Shown here: piece after piece, positions 52,833 to 62,320 of the stretch
Layout: the number at the start of each line of letters is the position of its first letter
How positions within the stretch are numbered: position 1 is the first letter of the stretch
Assembly: GCF_000772935.1 (NCBI RefSeq)
Contig: NZ_JPVR01000080.1
Location: 62,001-126,000 of the forward strand
Reading direction: 5' to 3'
Length of the DNA stretch: 64,000 nt
Origin: Lysinibacillus boronitolerans JCM 21713 = 10a = NBRC 103108
GTDB taxonomy: Bacteria; Bacillota; Bacilli; Bacillales_A; Planococcaceae
Made by a program: the position numbers and the translations under genes
Notes under the pieces: model-generated
Databases searched by the model: none
What the model saw: the letters and a program-made list of their open reading frames with translations, nothing else
Told to the model about the DNA's origin: nothing

Positions 52833-53282
52833 CTATTCAAAAAAATTCTCTTCAGATAGCACGACAATATTGTTTCTTCGCAGCAAAGCCGTAGTTACTC
52901 CTTCGCCAGCTAATTTTGTTCCATTAAACGCACCGTTATAAATCTTTGCACTGCCACAGGATGGGCTATATTCCTTTAAAATGACATGAGTTGCCCCTAC
53001 CTCAAGCGCTTTTTGTAAAGTTGCATAGGCTCCCTTCAGATATAAATCTGTGACATCTCGTCCAGAACTTTCAACCACTGTTGCGTTGCCATCAAGTACA
53101 TCTTGTCCATTGCCACCTATAATTTCAGCAGGTTCACGAGGCGTTGAAAAGCCTCCCATCAGCTCTGGGCAAACCGTGACAGCTTTTTTTTCTAACACAA
53201 GCTTTTGTATTTTTTCATCTAGACTGTTTGTGCCATTATAACGAACATTTAAACCTGCTAAGCAAGCACTTATTAAAATCAT
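52833..53282 (-). CDS. DUF523 family protein
   Basis: The protein has 149 residues, standard for the family. Conserved Cys and Gly blocks are ISACLAGLNVRYNG, VCPELMGGFSTPREPAEI and KEYSPSCGS. The three Cys positions may bind a metal or form a redox site; the function is unknown. Monocistronic, divergent from the GrpB gene. Confidence 0.92.
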   Translation of the reverse strand: MILISACLAGLNVRYNGTNSLDEKIQKLVLEKKAVTVCPELMGGFSTPREPAEIIGGNGQDVLDGNATVVESSGRDVTDLYLKGAYATLQKALEVGATHVILKEYSPSCGSAKIYNGAFNGTKLAGEGVTTALLRRNNIVVLSEENFFE

Positions 53283-53366
53283 CGTTTTCTCACTCCCTCT
53301 ACTATCTTTATTTCACTATAACACGCGTGCTACACTATTTTTATGAAGATTAAGGGAGGAGATAAA

Positions 53367-53912
53367 ATGCCTGATCCTATTTTGATTTTACCTTATACAG
53401 ATGAGTGGGCTAAGGAATTTCATAGCATAGGCTGTCAATTACGGGAGGCCTTAGGAAACATAGCGCTGAGAATTGATCATATTGGCTCAACCGCTGTAAC
53501 AGGATTAGCAGCAAAGCCTGTAATTGATATACAAATATCCGTCACATCGTTTACACCATTAGCAGCATTTAAAGCTCCATTAGAATCTCTAGGTTTTAGT
53601 TATCGAGCAGAAAATCCAGACAAGTCTAAACGCTATTTTCGAGAGGCTCCAGGAGATAGACGAGTACATATTCATGTTCGACAGGCTGGTAGTTGGGCAG
53701 AGCAGCTAGCCTTATTATTTCGAGATTTTTTGCGCTGTCATCCAGATTACTGTCGTCGCTATGAGCAGGTAAAATATGAATTGGCTAAGAAATATCAACA
53801 TAATCGTCAACTTTATACAAAATCTAAAGAATCAATCATATGGGAAATTTTAAAACAAGCAAATCATTGGAGTCAGCAGACTGGCTGGTCTCCTGCCAAT
53901 TCAGATAACTAA
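53367..53912 (+). CDS. GrpB family (UPF0157) nucleotidyltransferase-fold protein
   Basis: The protein has about 181 residues from MPDPILILPYTDEWAKEFHS. GGGAGGAG lies just before this ATG; the ATG at 53343 is rejected. The signature HIGSTAVTGLAAKPVIDIQI contains the GS and D-x-D-like positions of the nucleotidyltransferase fold, and HIHVRQAGS follows. GrpB proteins are widespread and uncharacterised. The Nudix gene starts 19 nt downstream, so the two form an operon. Confidence 0.9.
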   Translation: MPDPILILPYTDEWAKEFHSIGCQLREALGNIALRIDHIGSTAVTGLAAKPVIDIQISVTSFTPLAAFKAPLESLGFSYRAENPDKSKRYFREAPGDRRVHIHVRQAGSWAEQLALLFRDFLRCHPDYCRRYEQVKYELAKKYQHNRQLYTKSKESIIWEILKQANHWSQQTGWSPANSDN

Positions 53913-53931
53913 AGAAAAAGGAGGAACAAAC

Positions 53932-54417
53932 TTGGCTGAATTTACAATTTGTTTTCTGAAGAAGGGTGATTATATCCTTTTATTGAATAGAGATAAGCCT
54001 CAGTGGATGGGCGCATGGAATGGTGTTGGTGGCAAAATTGAACAGGATGAAACACCATTAGCTGGTGCCTTGCGAGAAATTAAAGAAGAAACAGGCATTA
54101 CGGTTGAGGATATTACCTATAAGGGTAAGATTACCTGGACAGATGGCGTTGTGAACTATGGCTGTATGTATGCGTTTATAGCGGAACTACCTGAATCTTT
54201 TACATTTGAAACACCGATAAAGGTTGCTGAGGGCATTCTTGATTGGAAAGAGCTTACTTGGATTTTCCACCCTGAAAATGTAGGTATTGCGGACTTAAAA
54301 TATTATTTACCTACCATGCTCAATGAAACAGCAAACTATGATTATATTTTTACATATCAAGACAAGAAATTAGTCAATATCTCTTCCGCACCAATTGAAC
54401 AAACATCTACTGTCTAA
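53932..54417 (+). CDS. Nudix hydrolase (MutT/8-oxo-dGTPase-like)
   Basis: The protein has 161 residues with a TTG start; AAGGAGG is 7 nt upstream. The Nudix box is complete: GGKIEQDETPLAGALREI followed by KEETGI, matching Gx5Ex7REUxEExGU. The N-terminal WMGAWNGVGG is typical of 8-oxo-dGTP diphosphatases in bacilli. It hydrolyses a nucleoside diphosphate linked to another group; the exact substrate is unproven. Confidence 0.9.
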   Translation: MAEFTICFLKKGDYILLLNRDKPQWMGAWNGVGGKIEQDETPLAGALREIKEETGITVEDITYKGKITWTDGVVNYGCMYAFIAELPESFTFETPIKVAEGILDWKELTWIFHPENVGIADLKYYLPTMLNETANYDYIFTYQDKKLVNISSAPIEQTSTV

Positions 54418-54425
54418 TAAAAAAT

Positions 54426-54467
54426 AAGCCTCGTTCATGCAATAGGTGCATAACGAGGCTTGTTTTT
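54426..54467. terminator. Bidirectional terminator between Nudix and DUF6886 genes
   Basis: AAGCCTCGTT pairs perfectly with AACGAGGCTT, extended by ATGCA/TGCAT, with T runs on both sides. Confidence 0.85.
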
Positions 54468-54981
54468 AGAATCTTGGTTGTGCAAAGCGCATTCTGCACA
54501 TTGACCAATTTAAGCTTGTATTTTGGATGTCATCATGTATTTCCCATAAGCTATCCACGATTCGCAATTCAACATTGCGCTCCAATAATGCTTTAGCTAT
54601 ATCATTGATCTCTGAGACATTGATGGGCATTTGTGTTATTTCACTCGTATAATAGCCCGCAATATCATCCTGTAAAGTGAATCCATTACTATCAAACTCA
54701 TATAGGTAAAGACTTGTAGTTTTCAATACTTCCAACCACTTGTTTTCTATGACTACTACATGTGAAGCTTGAGGTAGATATTGCTGTCTGTCCTGCTCTG
54801 TTGTTTGATCTCCTGCATGGAAGCAAACACGCGGACAATCTCTAGGCGTTAAATAGTTTGGCAGGCATCTTTCGTTGATTGCCCATACTAGCCCTTTTTT
54901 GGCATCTAAATCTGGTCGCTCAGGCAGTCGAGGATGAAAAATCATAATAGTAGGGTCTTCACTGACATGAAATAAACGCAT
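54466..54981 (-). CDS. DUF6886 family protein
   Basis: The protein has 171 residues. It begins MRLFHVSEDPTIMIFHPRLP and contains LVWAINERCLPNYLTPRDCP, the strongly conserved start of this family of small bacillar proteins. The FHVSE and PRDCPRVCFHAG segments resemble ADP-ribosyltransferase-like folds only loosely. Function unknown. The methyltransferase gene ends 12 nt before its start, so they are co-transcribed. Confidence 0.8.
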   Translation of the reverse strand: MRLFHVSEDPTIMIFHPRLPERPDLDAKKGLVWAINERCLPNYLTPRDCPRVCFHAGDQTTEQDRQQYLPQASHVVVIENKWLEVLKTTSLYLYEFDSNGFTLQDDIAGYYTSEITQMPINVSEINDIAKALLERNVELRIVDSLWEIHDDIQNTSLNWSMCRMRFAQPRF

Positions 54982-54993
54982 GTTACTTCTCCT

Positions 54994-55734
54994 TTATTTC
55001 TTTAATTTAAAAACAATAAAATCTGCACAATGCAAATCTTCCACAAATTGAGGATACTTCTTTAGCATGTCTTGTGATGGCTTGGGCTCTACAATAGTCT
55101 CAATAGTAAATCCAGCTTGCCTAATTGCTTGCACATAGCTTGTTAATGTTCGATGGTATAGAACGATCGGTGGGTCAGCATCTAGCTGGTGATACTCCCC
55201 TTCATAAAAATAACGTTGGACTTTCCAATACTGTTGATCTAGCTGCTCATGTCTCAACCATCCACTATTAGGTGTCACAAAGCATGGGTGTAAAATCGAA
55301 AAAATAAAAGTGCGATTAGGTTTTAATAATCGATACATCTCACATAGAGCAGTCTGATAATCCTCTAAATCTTGGAGAACCATATTTGAAACAATACCAT
55401 CAAATTGTTCATCTGCTAAAAATGGTAAATTTTCACAATTGCCATGTAAAAATTGAATAGCTTCCTGCTGTTGTGTTCTTTCCATAGCAATGTCTAGCAT
55501 TTTTTGTGAAAAATCAACGGCTGTTACTCTTGCACCCTTCTTTACTAGTAATCTGCTTAAATAGCCTTCTCCACATCCTGCATCTAATAGATGCTTTCCA
55601 TCTACCTCTCCTAGCAAAGGAAAGATAGTGGGATTTAACAGTACAACACGATGAATGTCACCCTGCTCATCGTAGTTTGCTGTATACCTTTCCGCATATC
55701 GATTCCAGCGTTGAATGGCTTGTTCTGTGTTCAT
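54994..55734 (-). CDS. Class I SAM-dependent methyltransferase
   Basis: The protein has about 246 residues from MNTEQAIQRWNRYAERYTAN. The ATG at 55734 follows GGGGAC at fair spacing. Motif I is LLDAGCGEGYLSRLLVKKGA, then VTAVDFSQKML, LHGNCENLPF and NMVLQDLEDY, as in UbiE/type-11 methyltransferases. The substrate is a small molecule, not identifiable here. First gene of a two-gene operon with DUF6886. Confidence 0.9.
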   Translation of the reverse strand: MNTEQAIQRWNRYAERYTANYDEQGDIHRVVLLNPTIFPLLGEVDGKHLLDAGCGEGYLSRLLVKKGARVTAVDFSQKMLDIAMERTQQQEAIQFLHGNCENLPFLADEQFDGIVSNMVLQDLEDYQTALCEMYRLLKPNRTFIFSILHPCFVTPNSGWLRHEQLDQQYWKVQRYFYEGEYHQLDADPPIVLYHRTLTSYVQAIRQAGFTIETIVEPKPSQDMLKKYPQFVEDLHCADFIVFKLKK

Positions 55735-55880
55735 ATAAAGTCCCCATTTCAAAGTAAAATCGTAACGTTACGTCCTTTGTGCACTTGTCTATTTTTCCAT
55801 ATAAAGAAAAAAATATATAGACTTTTATTTTATTTTTTAATATCATGTAGATAGAGGCACGGCTTCTTTAAGTAAATGAT

Positions 55881-55914
55881 AAAGCCAGAAATCCAAATAG
55901 GATTTCTGGCTTTT
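55881..55914. terminator. Bidirectional terminator
   Basis: AAAGCCAGAAATCC pairs perfectly with GGATTTCTGGCTTT around a 6-nt loop. It lies directly after the second MFS gene stop. Confidence 0.85.
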
Positions 55915-55919
55915 ATGCG

Positions 55920-57104
55920 TTATATAGAAAATGTCTGTTCAGCAACAGCTTCTTTTTTTACAGTGAGCCATCTACCAATTACCATAACAAGTAATGCAAG
56001 AAACACAACGACACCAGCAAATACAAGTGCTGCTTTATAGCTGCTATAAACTTCAACCAGTTTTCCTGCGACGATCGGTCCGATAATTTGTCCAAAAGCA
56101 TAAAAGGTTGTTAATAAAGATACAACGAATCCACTCTGTGTCGGGAAAAGCTGTCGTGCATAGGAAGTAGTTAGCGTAACAATTCCTACAAAGGTTAGAC
56201 CGAATAAAAACGATGCTAGTAAAACGCTCCATACCGTTTGTGCAAAAACAGGTAATAGGATACCAACCACTTGCAGTATGTACGCCACAAACAAAATTTT
56301 TATAGCTGAAAACTTTTCTAATAAGACCGTCCAAACAGGAGCTGATGGAATAGCCGCTAGCCCCACAATGACCCAGCTATAGGAGGAGTAAGCTTGAAGA
56401 GAAGGAATATTATGAATAATATCGACTAAAAAAGTACCTGTAATAATATAGCCTAACCCCTCTAAGCCATAGGATAAAATCAGCCATGGCATAAAACCCT
56501 TTGTCATTTTTGTATCAAGAGATTTCGTAACTTTTGTGCTGTCCGGCACTGCTAAACCTCTCCACAGATAATAGGTAATAAGTAAAAATACTGCTGATAA
56601 AATCCCTAAGCCTAACCATGTACCCTGCCAAGCAAATCTTGCTTCTATAGCAGGTACACATAAACCTGAAATAGCAATCCCTAAGCCTATTCCACTAAAT
56701 ACATAGCCAGACCATCGTGATAATGAATGCTTCGCCAAGTAATCCATAATAATACTCGATGTTAACACAAAAATAAGGCCCCCTGTAATGCCAGCAATTA
56801 AACGCAGAACTAGCCAGACACTATACACTTCTATTAAGCCCATTAATAGAACAGATAGGACATTGGTAACAACACTTGCCATTAAAACATTTTTACGTTG
56901 ACGATAAATGAACCCTGCCCATAATGCGCCAATGAAATAACCAATATAATTGCTTGAAGCTAAAAAACCAGCCACTTCCAATGAAAATCCTACATCATGA
57001 CGCATAAAGGGAAGAATTGGTGTGAAGGCAAATCGACTAATCCCCATTGCAACAACTAATAATAAAATTCCTCCTAAGACAATTCCTATATGTTGTCGAT
57101 TCAT
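55920..57104 (-). CDS. YbfB/YjiJ family MFS transporter, copy 2
   Basis: The protein has about 394 residues from MNRQHIGIVLGGILLLVVAM. GGGGGG lies before this ATG; the ATG at 57122 is rejected. Twelve helices are expected. Blocks VVAMGISRFAFTPILPFMRH, GFLASSNYIGYFIGAL and SYGLEGLGYIITGTF parallel the copy at 32.4 kb. Divergent from a LysR gene 118 nt away. Substrate unknown. Confidence 0.9.
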   Translation of the reverse strand: MNRQHIGIVLGGILLLVVAMGISRFAFTPILPFMRHDVGFSLEVAGFLASSNYIGYFIGALWAGFIYRQRKNVLMASVVTNVLSVLLMGLIEVYSVWLVLRLIAGITGGLIFVLTSSIIMDYLAKHSLSRWSGYVFSGIGLGIAISGLCVPAIEARFAWQGTWLGLGILSAVFLLITYYLWRGLAVPDSTKVTKSLDTKMTKGFMPWLILSYGLEGLGYIITGTFLVDIIHNIPSLQAYSSYSWVIVGLAAIPSAPVWTVLLEKFSAIKILFVAYILQVVGILLPVFAQTVWSVLLASFLFGLTFVGIVTLTTSYARQLFPTQSGFVVSLLTTFYAFGQIIGPIVAGKLVEVYSSYKAALVFAGVVVFLALLVMVIGRWLTVKKEAVAEQTFSI

Positions 57105-57222
57105 GATGAACCCCCCTCTCATATTATTCTACTGTAATTAAAAGGATACAGAGCGCAAATTAATAAATCTAATATATAATGTATATAAAAGCATAAAAAA
57201 AATTTATGAAAGGTGTAACGAC

Positions 57223-58113
57223 ATGAATTTACATGCTCTACGTTTATTTACAAAGGTGGCTGAACTCAATAGTGTTTCCAAAGCGGCACAGACGCTTATG
57301 ATTAGTCAGCCTGCTGTAACCATTCAAATTCGAAATTTAGAGAAAGAACTAGGTTTGACATTGCTAGAATCCAAAGGTAGGGGCATTTCGCTAACACAAA
57401 ATGGTACTTTTTTATACAAACAGGCACAGCGCTTATTTGATCTAGAAACTGATATTGAAAATAAAGTTGAACAGCTTAAAAATACGGGCAATGAAGAATT
57501 GCAAATTGCCTCCACACATGTTCCCTCTCATTTTTTACTACCTAAATGGTTAGCTCAATTTAAACAAGTTTATCCAGCAACACATATTCATTTAAAGACC
57601 GCCAATTCCCAGCAAGTAATTGAGGATTTACTCCATTATAAAGCTGATTTAGCTTTTATCGTCAAAGAAGATGGACATCATGCTGATATTAATTATCAAT
57701 TTCTAATGAATTTGGATTATTGGTTTATTGTGCCGTACAATCATCATCTGGCAGGTCAAACAGTATCCCTTGCAGAACTTATGCAGCAGCCCTTCGTCAC
57801 AAGGGAGGATGGTAGTTCCACAAAAGAATACTTAAATGCCCTATGTAAAGTGCATAAAATTCCTCCACCGAAAGTAGGTTTACAACTAGATGGGATTAAT
57901 GAATCCATACATGCCATTGCAGCAGGTTTTGGTACAATGCTAGCACCATCCATAGCAGCTTCTAGCTTTATTCTACAGCAGCAAGTTGCCCGCGTTTTTA
58001 TTAAGGACATTGATATTCAACGTCCGATCTACCTTTGTACAAGAAAAAATGAATTGCATCACTCCACATCCTTTAATAATTTTCTTCACATCATCAATGA
58101 ATCGATCATGTAG
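57223..58113 (+). CDS. LysR family transcriptional regulator, copy 2
   Basis: The protein has 296 residues. The helix-turn-helix is SKAAQTLMISQPAVTIQIRN. The effector domain has LKTANSQQVIEDLLHYKADL and AIAAGFGTMLAPSIAA. AAAGGTG precedes the ATG. It is divergent from the second MFS gene and probably controls it. The pair mirrors the LysR/MFS pair at 32.4-34.6 kb in orientation and family, though the regulators themselves are clearly diverged. Confidence 0.92.
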   Translation: MNLHALRLFTKVAELNSVSKAAQTLMISQPAVTIQIRNLEKELGLTLLESKGRGISLTQNGTFLYKQAQRLFDLETDIENKVEQLKNTGNEELQIASTHVPSHFLLPKWLAQFKQVYPATHIHLKTANSQQVIEDLLHYKADLAFIVKEDGHHADINYQFLMNLDYWFIVPYNHHLAGQTVSLAELMQQPFVTREDGSSTKEYLNALCKVHKIPPPKVGLQLDGINESIHAIAAGFGTMLAPSIAASSFILQQQVARVFIKDIDIQRPIYLCTRKNELHHSTSFNNFLHIINESIM

Positions 58114-58146
58114 AAAGAAGGCACTCTCAAATAGGTGCCTTCTTTT
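58114..58146 (+). terminator. Rho-independent terminator of lysR copy 2
   Basis: AAGAAGGCAC pairs with GTGCCTTCTT (one base offset), followed by TTTTG. Confidence 0.75.
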
Positions 58147-58220
58147 GTTATCTATCAACGCTTGTCAAAGCTGTAAAAATGTAGTTAAAAAGGTGCATAT
58201 ATTTCTTTAGTCACCATACT

Positions 58221-58295
58221 AATATTCGTTTTTTTATAGACTTAATAGTTTTTATAGCCTATAATAATCCGTGTTATTATCAATAAACGAACATT
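58221..58295 (+). promoter_or_regulatory. Possible PurR-box-like sites upstream of guanine deaminase
   Basis: AATATTCGTTTT (58221-58232, reverse orientation) and AAACGAACATT (58285-58295) both carry the CGAA core of Bacillus PurBox elements. The spacing is larger than the usual tandem arrangement. ATAATAA/TTATTAT between them forms a small inverted repeat. No purine riboswitch core was found. Weak evidence. Confidence 0.3.
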
Positions 58296-58307
58296 AAGGT
58301 GGTTTTT

Positions 58308-59675
58308 ATGTCTGAATATACGCATATTTTTAAAGGAACAGCTTTTACTAGTAAATCTGCTACTGACGTTCACATTTTAAAGGATTATTTATTTTTCATT
58401 AATGCTGACGGCATGATTGTTAAAACTGTCGCTCCTGAACAAGCTGATTACCAACAACTATTAATTACATATCAAGATCAAAATAACTTCCATGCATTAG
58501 CTGAAGGGCAATATTTCCTACCAGGATTTGTCGATTTGCATGTACATGCACCTCAATGGGCACAATCTGGGACAGCTTTAGACATTCCTCTTTACGATTG
58601 GTTAAATACATATACTTTCCCTATCGAATCAAAATTCTCCGATTTAGCATTTGCTCAAGAAGTTTATGAGGATTTAGTAAGCACACTTCTTGCCAATGGT
58701 ACAACTACATCATTATATTTTGCGACGGTTCATAAGGACGCCAGTGTACTTTTAGCGAAAATCTGTGCTGAAAAGGGACAGCGAGGACTAGTCGGAAAAG
58801 TAGTCATGGATGACCCTGAGCAGAATCCTGATTTTTATCGAGATGAAAATACAAAAACCGCATTAGAAGATACGGAAGAATTTATTTTAGCTGTAAAAGA
58901 TTTAGCCAAAACGACTAAACAGGGTGTTTATCCTGTTGTCACGCCTCGCTTTATTCCAAGCTGTACGGACGGTGCCTTAAAGGGCTTAGGTGAACTGGCT
59001 GCGAAATACGATACACATATTCAATCACATTGTAGTGAAAGTGACTGGGAGCACGGCTACGTCAAAGAACGATTCAACAAAAATGATGCCGTTGCCTTAC
59101 ATGACTTTGGTTTGTTAGGTGATAAATCTGTCATGGCTCATTGTAATTTCTTAAGTGATGAGGATGCCCGATTATTTGCTGAAACTGGCACTGCCATTGG
59201 CCATTGTCCAATCTCTAATGCCTATTTTGCAAACAGCGTGATTCCAATCGCCCGCTTCCATGCAATGGGCGTTGATATTGGATTGGGCTCAGATGTTTCA
59301 GGTGGATTTTCTCCTAGTCTTTTTGATAATGCAAGACAAGCTGTTATGTCATCGAGAATGTTAGAGGATGGTGTAGATACAGCTATTGTAGCTGAAAAGC
59401 GTGGTGTGCCAAATTCACGCATTACCATTAATGAGGCCTTCTATCTCGCGACAGCTGGTGGTGGAGAAAGCTTAAGTCTTCCAATTGGCCGTTTACAGGA
59501 AAACTATACATGGGATGTACAAATTATCGATACAAAAATCTCTACTGCTAAGCTTCCGATTTTTGATCAAAATGAAGATTTACACGATATATTCCAAAAA
59601 ATCATGTATCTTGTACGCCCAGAAAATATCCGCGAGGTTTGGGTGCAAGGAAATAAAGTTCATACGAGAGACTAA
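58308..59675 (+). CDS. guaD: Guanine deaminase (amidohydrolase)
   Basis: The protein has about 455 residues from MSEYTHIFKGTAFTSKSATD. AAGGTGG precedes this ATG; the GTG at 58299 is rejected. Metal ligands are in PGFVDLHVHAPQW (HxH), IQSHCSESDWEH (His), MAHCNFLSD (His) and GLGSDVSGGFSPSLF (Asp). The length and order fit the long GuaD amidohydrolase family, not the short cytidine-deaminase-type enzyme. It converts guanine to xanthine and ammonia. An NCS2 purine permease follows 51 nt downstream, which supports purine salvage or catabolism. Confidence 0.92.
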   Translation: MSEYTHIFKGTAFTSKSATDVHILKDYLFFINADGMIVKTVAPEQADYQQLLITYQDQNNFHALAEGQYFLPGFVDLHVHAPQWAQSGTALDIPLYDWLNTYTFPIESKFSDLAFAQEVYEDLVSTLLANGTTTSLYFATVHKDASVLLAKICAEKGQRGLVGKVVMDDPEQNPDFYRDENTKTALEDTEEFILAVKDLAKTTKQGVYPVVTPRFIPSCTDGALKGLGELAAKYDTHIQSHCSESDWEHGYVKERFNKNDAVALHDFGLLGDKSVMAHCNFLSDEDARLFAETGTAIGHCPISNAYFANSVIPIARFHAMGVDIGLGSDVSGGFSPSLFDNARQAVMSSRMLEDGVDTAIVAEKRGVPNSRITINEAFYLATAGGGESLSLPIGRLQENYTWDVQIIDTKISTAKLPIFDQNEDLHDIFQKIMYLVRPENIREVWVQGNKVHTRD

Positions 59676-59726
59676 TCATTCTCTTATTCTCTACTAAAAA
59701 TCTATCATTTTGAGGTGTACAACTTC

Positions 59727-61076
59727 GTGGAAACACAACATAGAAAACTAACTAATCAAACAAAACAAACACAATTAACCGTATTACCAGATGAAAAAAT
59801 TTCGTTCGGTCAGTCTGCTCTACTCGGTTTACAGCATGTTATGGCTATGGATGTATACGTGGTGCCCTTTTTAATTGCCATGCTAATCGGCTTACAAACT
59901 GGTCAGGCAAGCGCATTGATTCAATCAACCTTTATTGCAGCTGGGATCGCGACGATTGTGCAAACACATTTTTGTATGAAATTACCGATGGCACAAGGTC
60001 CATCCTATGTTCCACTTGGTGCCATTATTGGGATCTATGCAGCAAGTGGTAGTGGTGATCTAGGTTGGAGTACTGTGCTAGGTGCTAGTTTAATTGGAGC
60101 CATTTTGGTTATCATTTTAGGCTATACAGGCATCTTCAATAAAATTGTCCAAACATTTATTCCACCAATTGTTGGTGGAACAATTATCTTTGTGGTAGGG
60201 CTGTCCTTAATGCCTGTTGGTTTAAGTGATAATATTTTTAATGGAGCAGGTGCATCTATTAATCAAAACATCTATTTAGCGCTGATCACAGCATTCGTGT
60301 TAATTATTTGTGTCATGTTAGGCACAGTCTTCCATCAAAAAGGACGTCTATTCCGAATAGCTTCTGTCATCATTGCCTTAATTGCTGGTAGTATTGCAGC
60401 AAATATAATGGGTGTTTTAGATTTATCTCCTATATCGCAAGCCAAATGGTTTAGTATGCCACAAATTCCATTTGCAGATTTTAGTTTTAGCTTTAATATT
60501 TCTGCTATTATCACAATGATCATTATATATATTGTCTTAATGGCAGAAACAACAGGAACTTGGTTTGCTATTAGCAATGTCATCGACCAACCTTTAACAA
60601 ATAGACAAATTAATCGTGGGGTTATTGGTGAAGGAATAGGCTGCTTTATTGCTTCTTTACTTGGTTCCACTCCTGTTACTGGTTACTCCACAAATGCAGG
60701 TGTTATTTCTATTACTGGAATTGCGAGCCGTCGAGTATTTATAGCAGCAGGTATTTGGTTTATCGTCTTCGGCTTCTCTGGTAAATTAGCAGCACTTATT
60801 TCAGCGATTCCTTCAGCCGTTATTGGCGGTGTATTTGTGATCGTCTGCGGCATCATTGCCATTAGTGGCTTACAGGTCATGAAAAATGAACACATTGGTG
60901 AAAAGGAAATGTATGTTATTGCAATTCCTGTTATTTTAACGTTAGCTTTGACATTATTGCCTGATGATTTCCTCTATTCATTACCTACAACCGTTCAATA
61001 TTTATTTGGTTCGCCTATTGCGACCGCCGCGCTCGTAGCGATTTTCCTTCATAAAATTCTACCAAGCTCAAAATAG
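59727..61076 (+). CDS. NCS2 family purine/xanthine permease
   Basis: The protein has about 449 residues. The GTG at 59727 is preferred because GAGGTG lies 9-11 nt upstream; a GTG at 59715 is possible. About 12-14 helices are expected. Family blocks are GLQHVMAMDVYVVPFLIAML, AQGPSYVPLGAIIGIYAASG and AETTGTWFAISNVIDQPL, the last carrying the substrate-site Glu. Such symporters take up xanthine, guanine or urate. The context after guanine deaminase suggests guanine or xanthine. Confidence 0.92.
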   Translation: METQHRKLTNQTKQTQLTVLPDEKISFGQSALLGLQHVMAMDVYVVPFLIAMLIGLQTGQASALIQSTFIAAGIATIVQTHFCMKLPMAQGPSYVPLGAIIGIYAASGSGDLGWSTVLGASLIGAILVIILGYTGIFNKIVQTFIPPIVGGTIIFVVGLSLMPVGLSDNIFNGAGASINQNIYLALITAFVLIICVMLGTVFHQKGRLFRIASVIIALIAGSIAANIMGVLDLSPISQAKWFSMPQIPFADFSFSFNISAIITMIIIYIVLMAETTGTWFAISNVIDQPLTNRQINRGVIGEGIGCFIASLLGSTPVTGYSTNAGVISITGIASRRVFIAAGIWFIVFGFSGKLAALISAIPSAVIGGVFVIVCGIIAISGLQVMKNEHIGEKEMYVIAIPVILTLALTLLPDDFLYSLPTTVQYLFGSPIATAALVAIFLHKILPSSK

Positions 61077-61090
61077 TAGCTATCTACATC

Positions 61091-61136
61091 AAACAGCACC
61101 TCTAGTCCATTCGGGTTAGAGGTGCTGTGTCTATTT
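61091..61136 (+). terminator. Rho-independent terminator of the guaD operon
   Basis: ACAGCACCTCTA pairs perfectly with TAGAGGTGCTGT around a 12-nt loop, followed by a T-rich tail. Confidence 0.8.
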
Positions 61137-61203
61137 ATTTTCTAAAATTTCTGTTTCCTTCTCTATAAATCTGTTATACTAGAGCAAAAAAGTAGGGATT
61201 AAA

Positions 61204-62319
61204 ATGGACTATGATGTCATTATAGTTGGTGCTGGCTCCATGGGGATGGCGGCTGGTTATTATTTAGCAAAGGAAGGCAAAAATGTACTTATGCTAGACG
61301 CCTTTACTCCCCCACATGAAGAAGGTAGTCATCATGGGGATACAAGAATCATTCGCTTTGCTTATGGTGAAGGAGCTAGCTATGTACCTTTCGTAAAAAG
61401 AGCTGGCGAGCTTTGGCAAGAGCTAGAGTCTTTAGCAAATGAAAGCTTATTTTTACAAACTGGTGTAGTTAATATTGGAGAGCCAACATGTGCTTTTATT
61501 CAAAATGTGAAGGCGAGTGCTGTGCTCTATGATTTAGCGCTTGAACACTATTCAGCTGATGAAGCGATGAACAAATGGCCAGGGCTATCCTTGCCAAAAA
61601 ATTTAGTTGCTTGCTTTGAACCAACAGCTGGTGTCCTTCGTGTTGAAGCATGTATCCAAGCCTATAAGAAATTAGCCTTAGAGGCGGGTGCAAGCCTTCG
61701 AACAAATGAAAAAGTATTGGCTATCCAGGCTGGTGAAATTGTACAGGTACAAACAGTACATAATAGCTATAAAGCAAAGCAATTAATAGTAACTGCAGGT
61801 GCATGGGCGACAGAGTTACTGCAAACAGTAGACGTGAGCATACCCGTCACACCAACGCGGAAAACCTTTGCATGGTTTGAGGCAGATGAGCAGCTGTATC
61901 GGGATGAAATTTTTCCAGCCTATTGCTTTGAATTTGCTGATTCAACCTACTACGGTTTTCCAAGTATTGATGGATCGGGGTTAAAACTTGGTCGACACGA
62001 TGGTGGTGATGTGGTTAATCCAAACGACCCTCTACGTCCGTTTGATGCATCTGATGCTGTTGACTTACAAAACTTCATTGAGCAGTTTATGCCTCAGCAT
62101 GGAGCACTTAAATATGGAAAAACATGTAAGTATTCGATGACACCAGATGAAGATTTCATTATCGACTTTTTACCTGAACATCAGAATATTGTGATTGCTG
62201 CAGGTTTTTCGGGTCATGGCTTTAAATTTAGTAGTGCCGTTGGGGAAGCTCTTGCAGATTTAATTGTAGAAGGAAAAAGTAAACAAGATTTATCTACCTT
62301 TAAGCTTAGTCGATTTTAG
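61204..62319 (+). CDS. solA: N-methyl-L-tryptophan oxidase/sarcosine oxidase family flavoenzyme
   Basis: The protein has 371 residues, normal for the monomeric sarcosine oxidase family. The FAD-binding motif is VIIVGAGSMGMAAGYYLAKE, with GSHHGDTRIIRFAYGEG next. KTCKYSMTPDEDFIID holds the Cys that carries covalent flavin, and AAGFSGHGFKFSSAVGEALA closes the FAD site. It oxidises secondary N-methyl amines to aldehyde and amine with release of hydrogen peroxide. SolA-type versus sarcosine specificity is not certain. AGGGA precedes the ATG. Monocistronic. Confidence 0.85.
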   Translation: MDYDVIIVGAGSMGMAAGYYLAKEGKNVLMLDAFTPPHEEGSHHGDTRIIRFAYGEGASYVPFVKRAGELWQELESLANESLFLQTGVVNIGEPTCAFIQNVKASAVLYDLALEHYSADEAMNKWPGLSLPKNLVACFEPTAGVLRVEACIQAYKKLALEAGASLRTNEKVLAIQAGEIVQVQTVHNSYKAKQLIVTAGAWATELLQTVDVSIPVTPTRKTFAWFEADEQLYRDEIFPAYCFEFADSTYYGFPSIDGSGLKLGRHDGGDVVNPNDPLRPFDASDAVDLQNFIEQFMPQHGALKYGKTCKYSMTPDEDFIIDFLPEHQNIVIAAGFSGHGFKFSSAVGEALADLIVEGKSKQDLSTFKLSRF

Positions 62320-62320
62320 C

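Noticed and set aside
58200..58307. Purine riboswitch before guanine deaminase
   Set aside because: The conserved loop and core sequences of the purine aptamer are absent.
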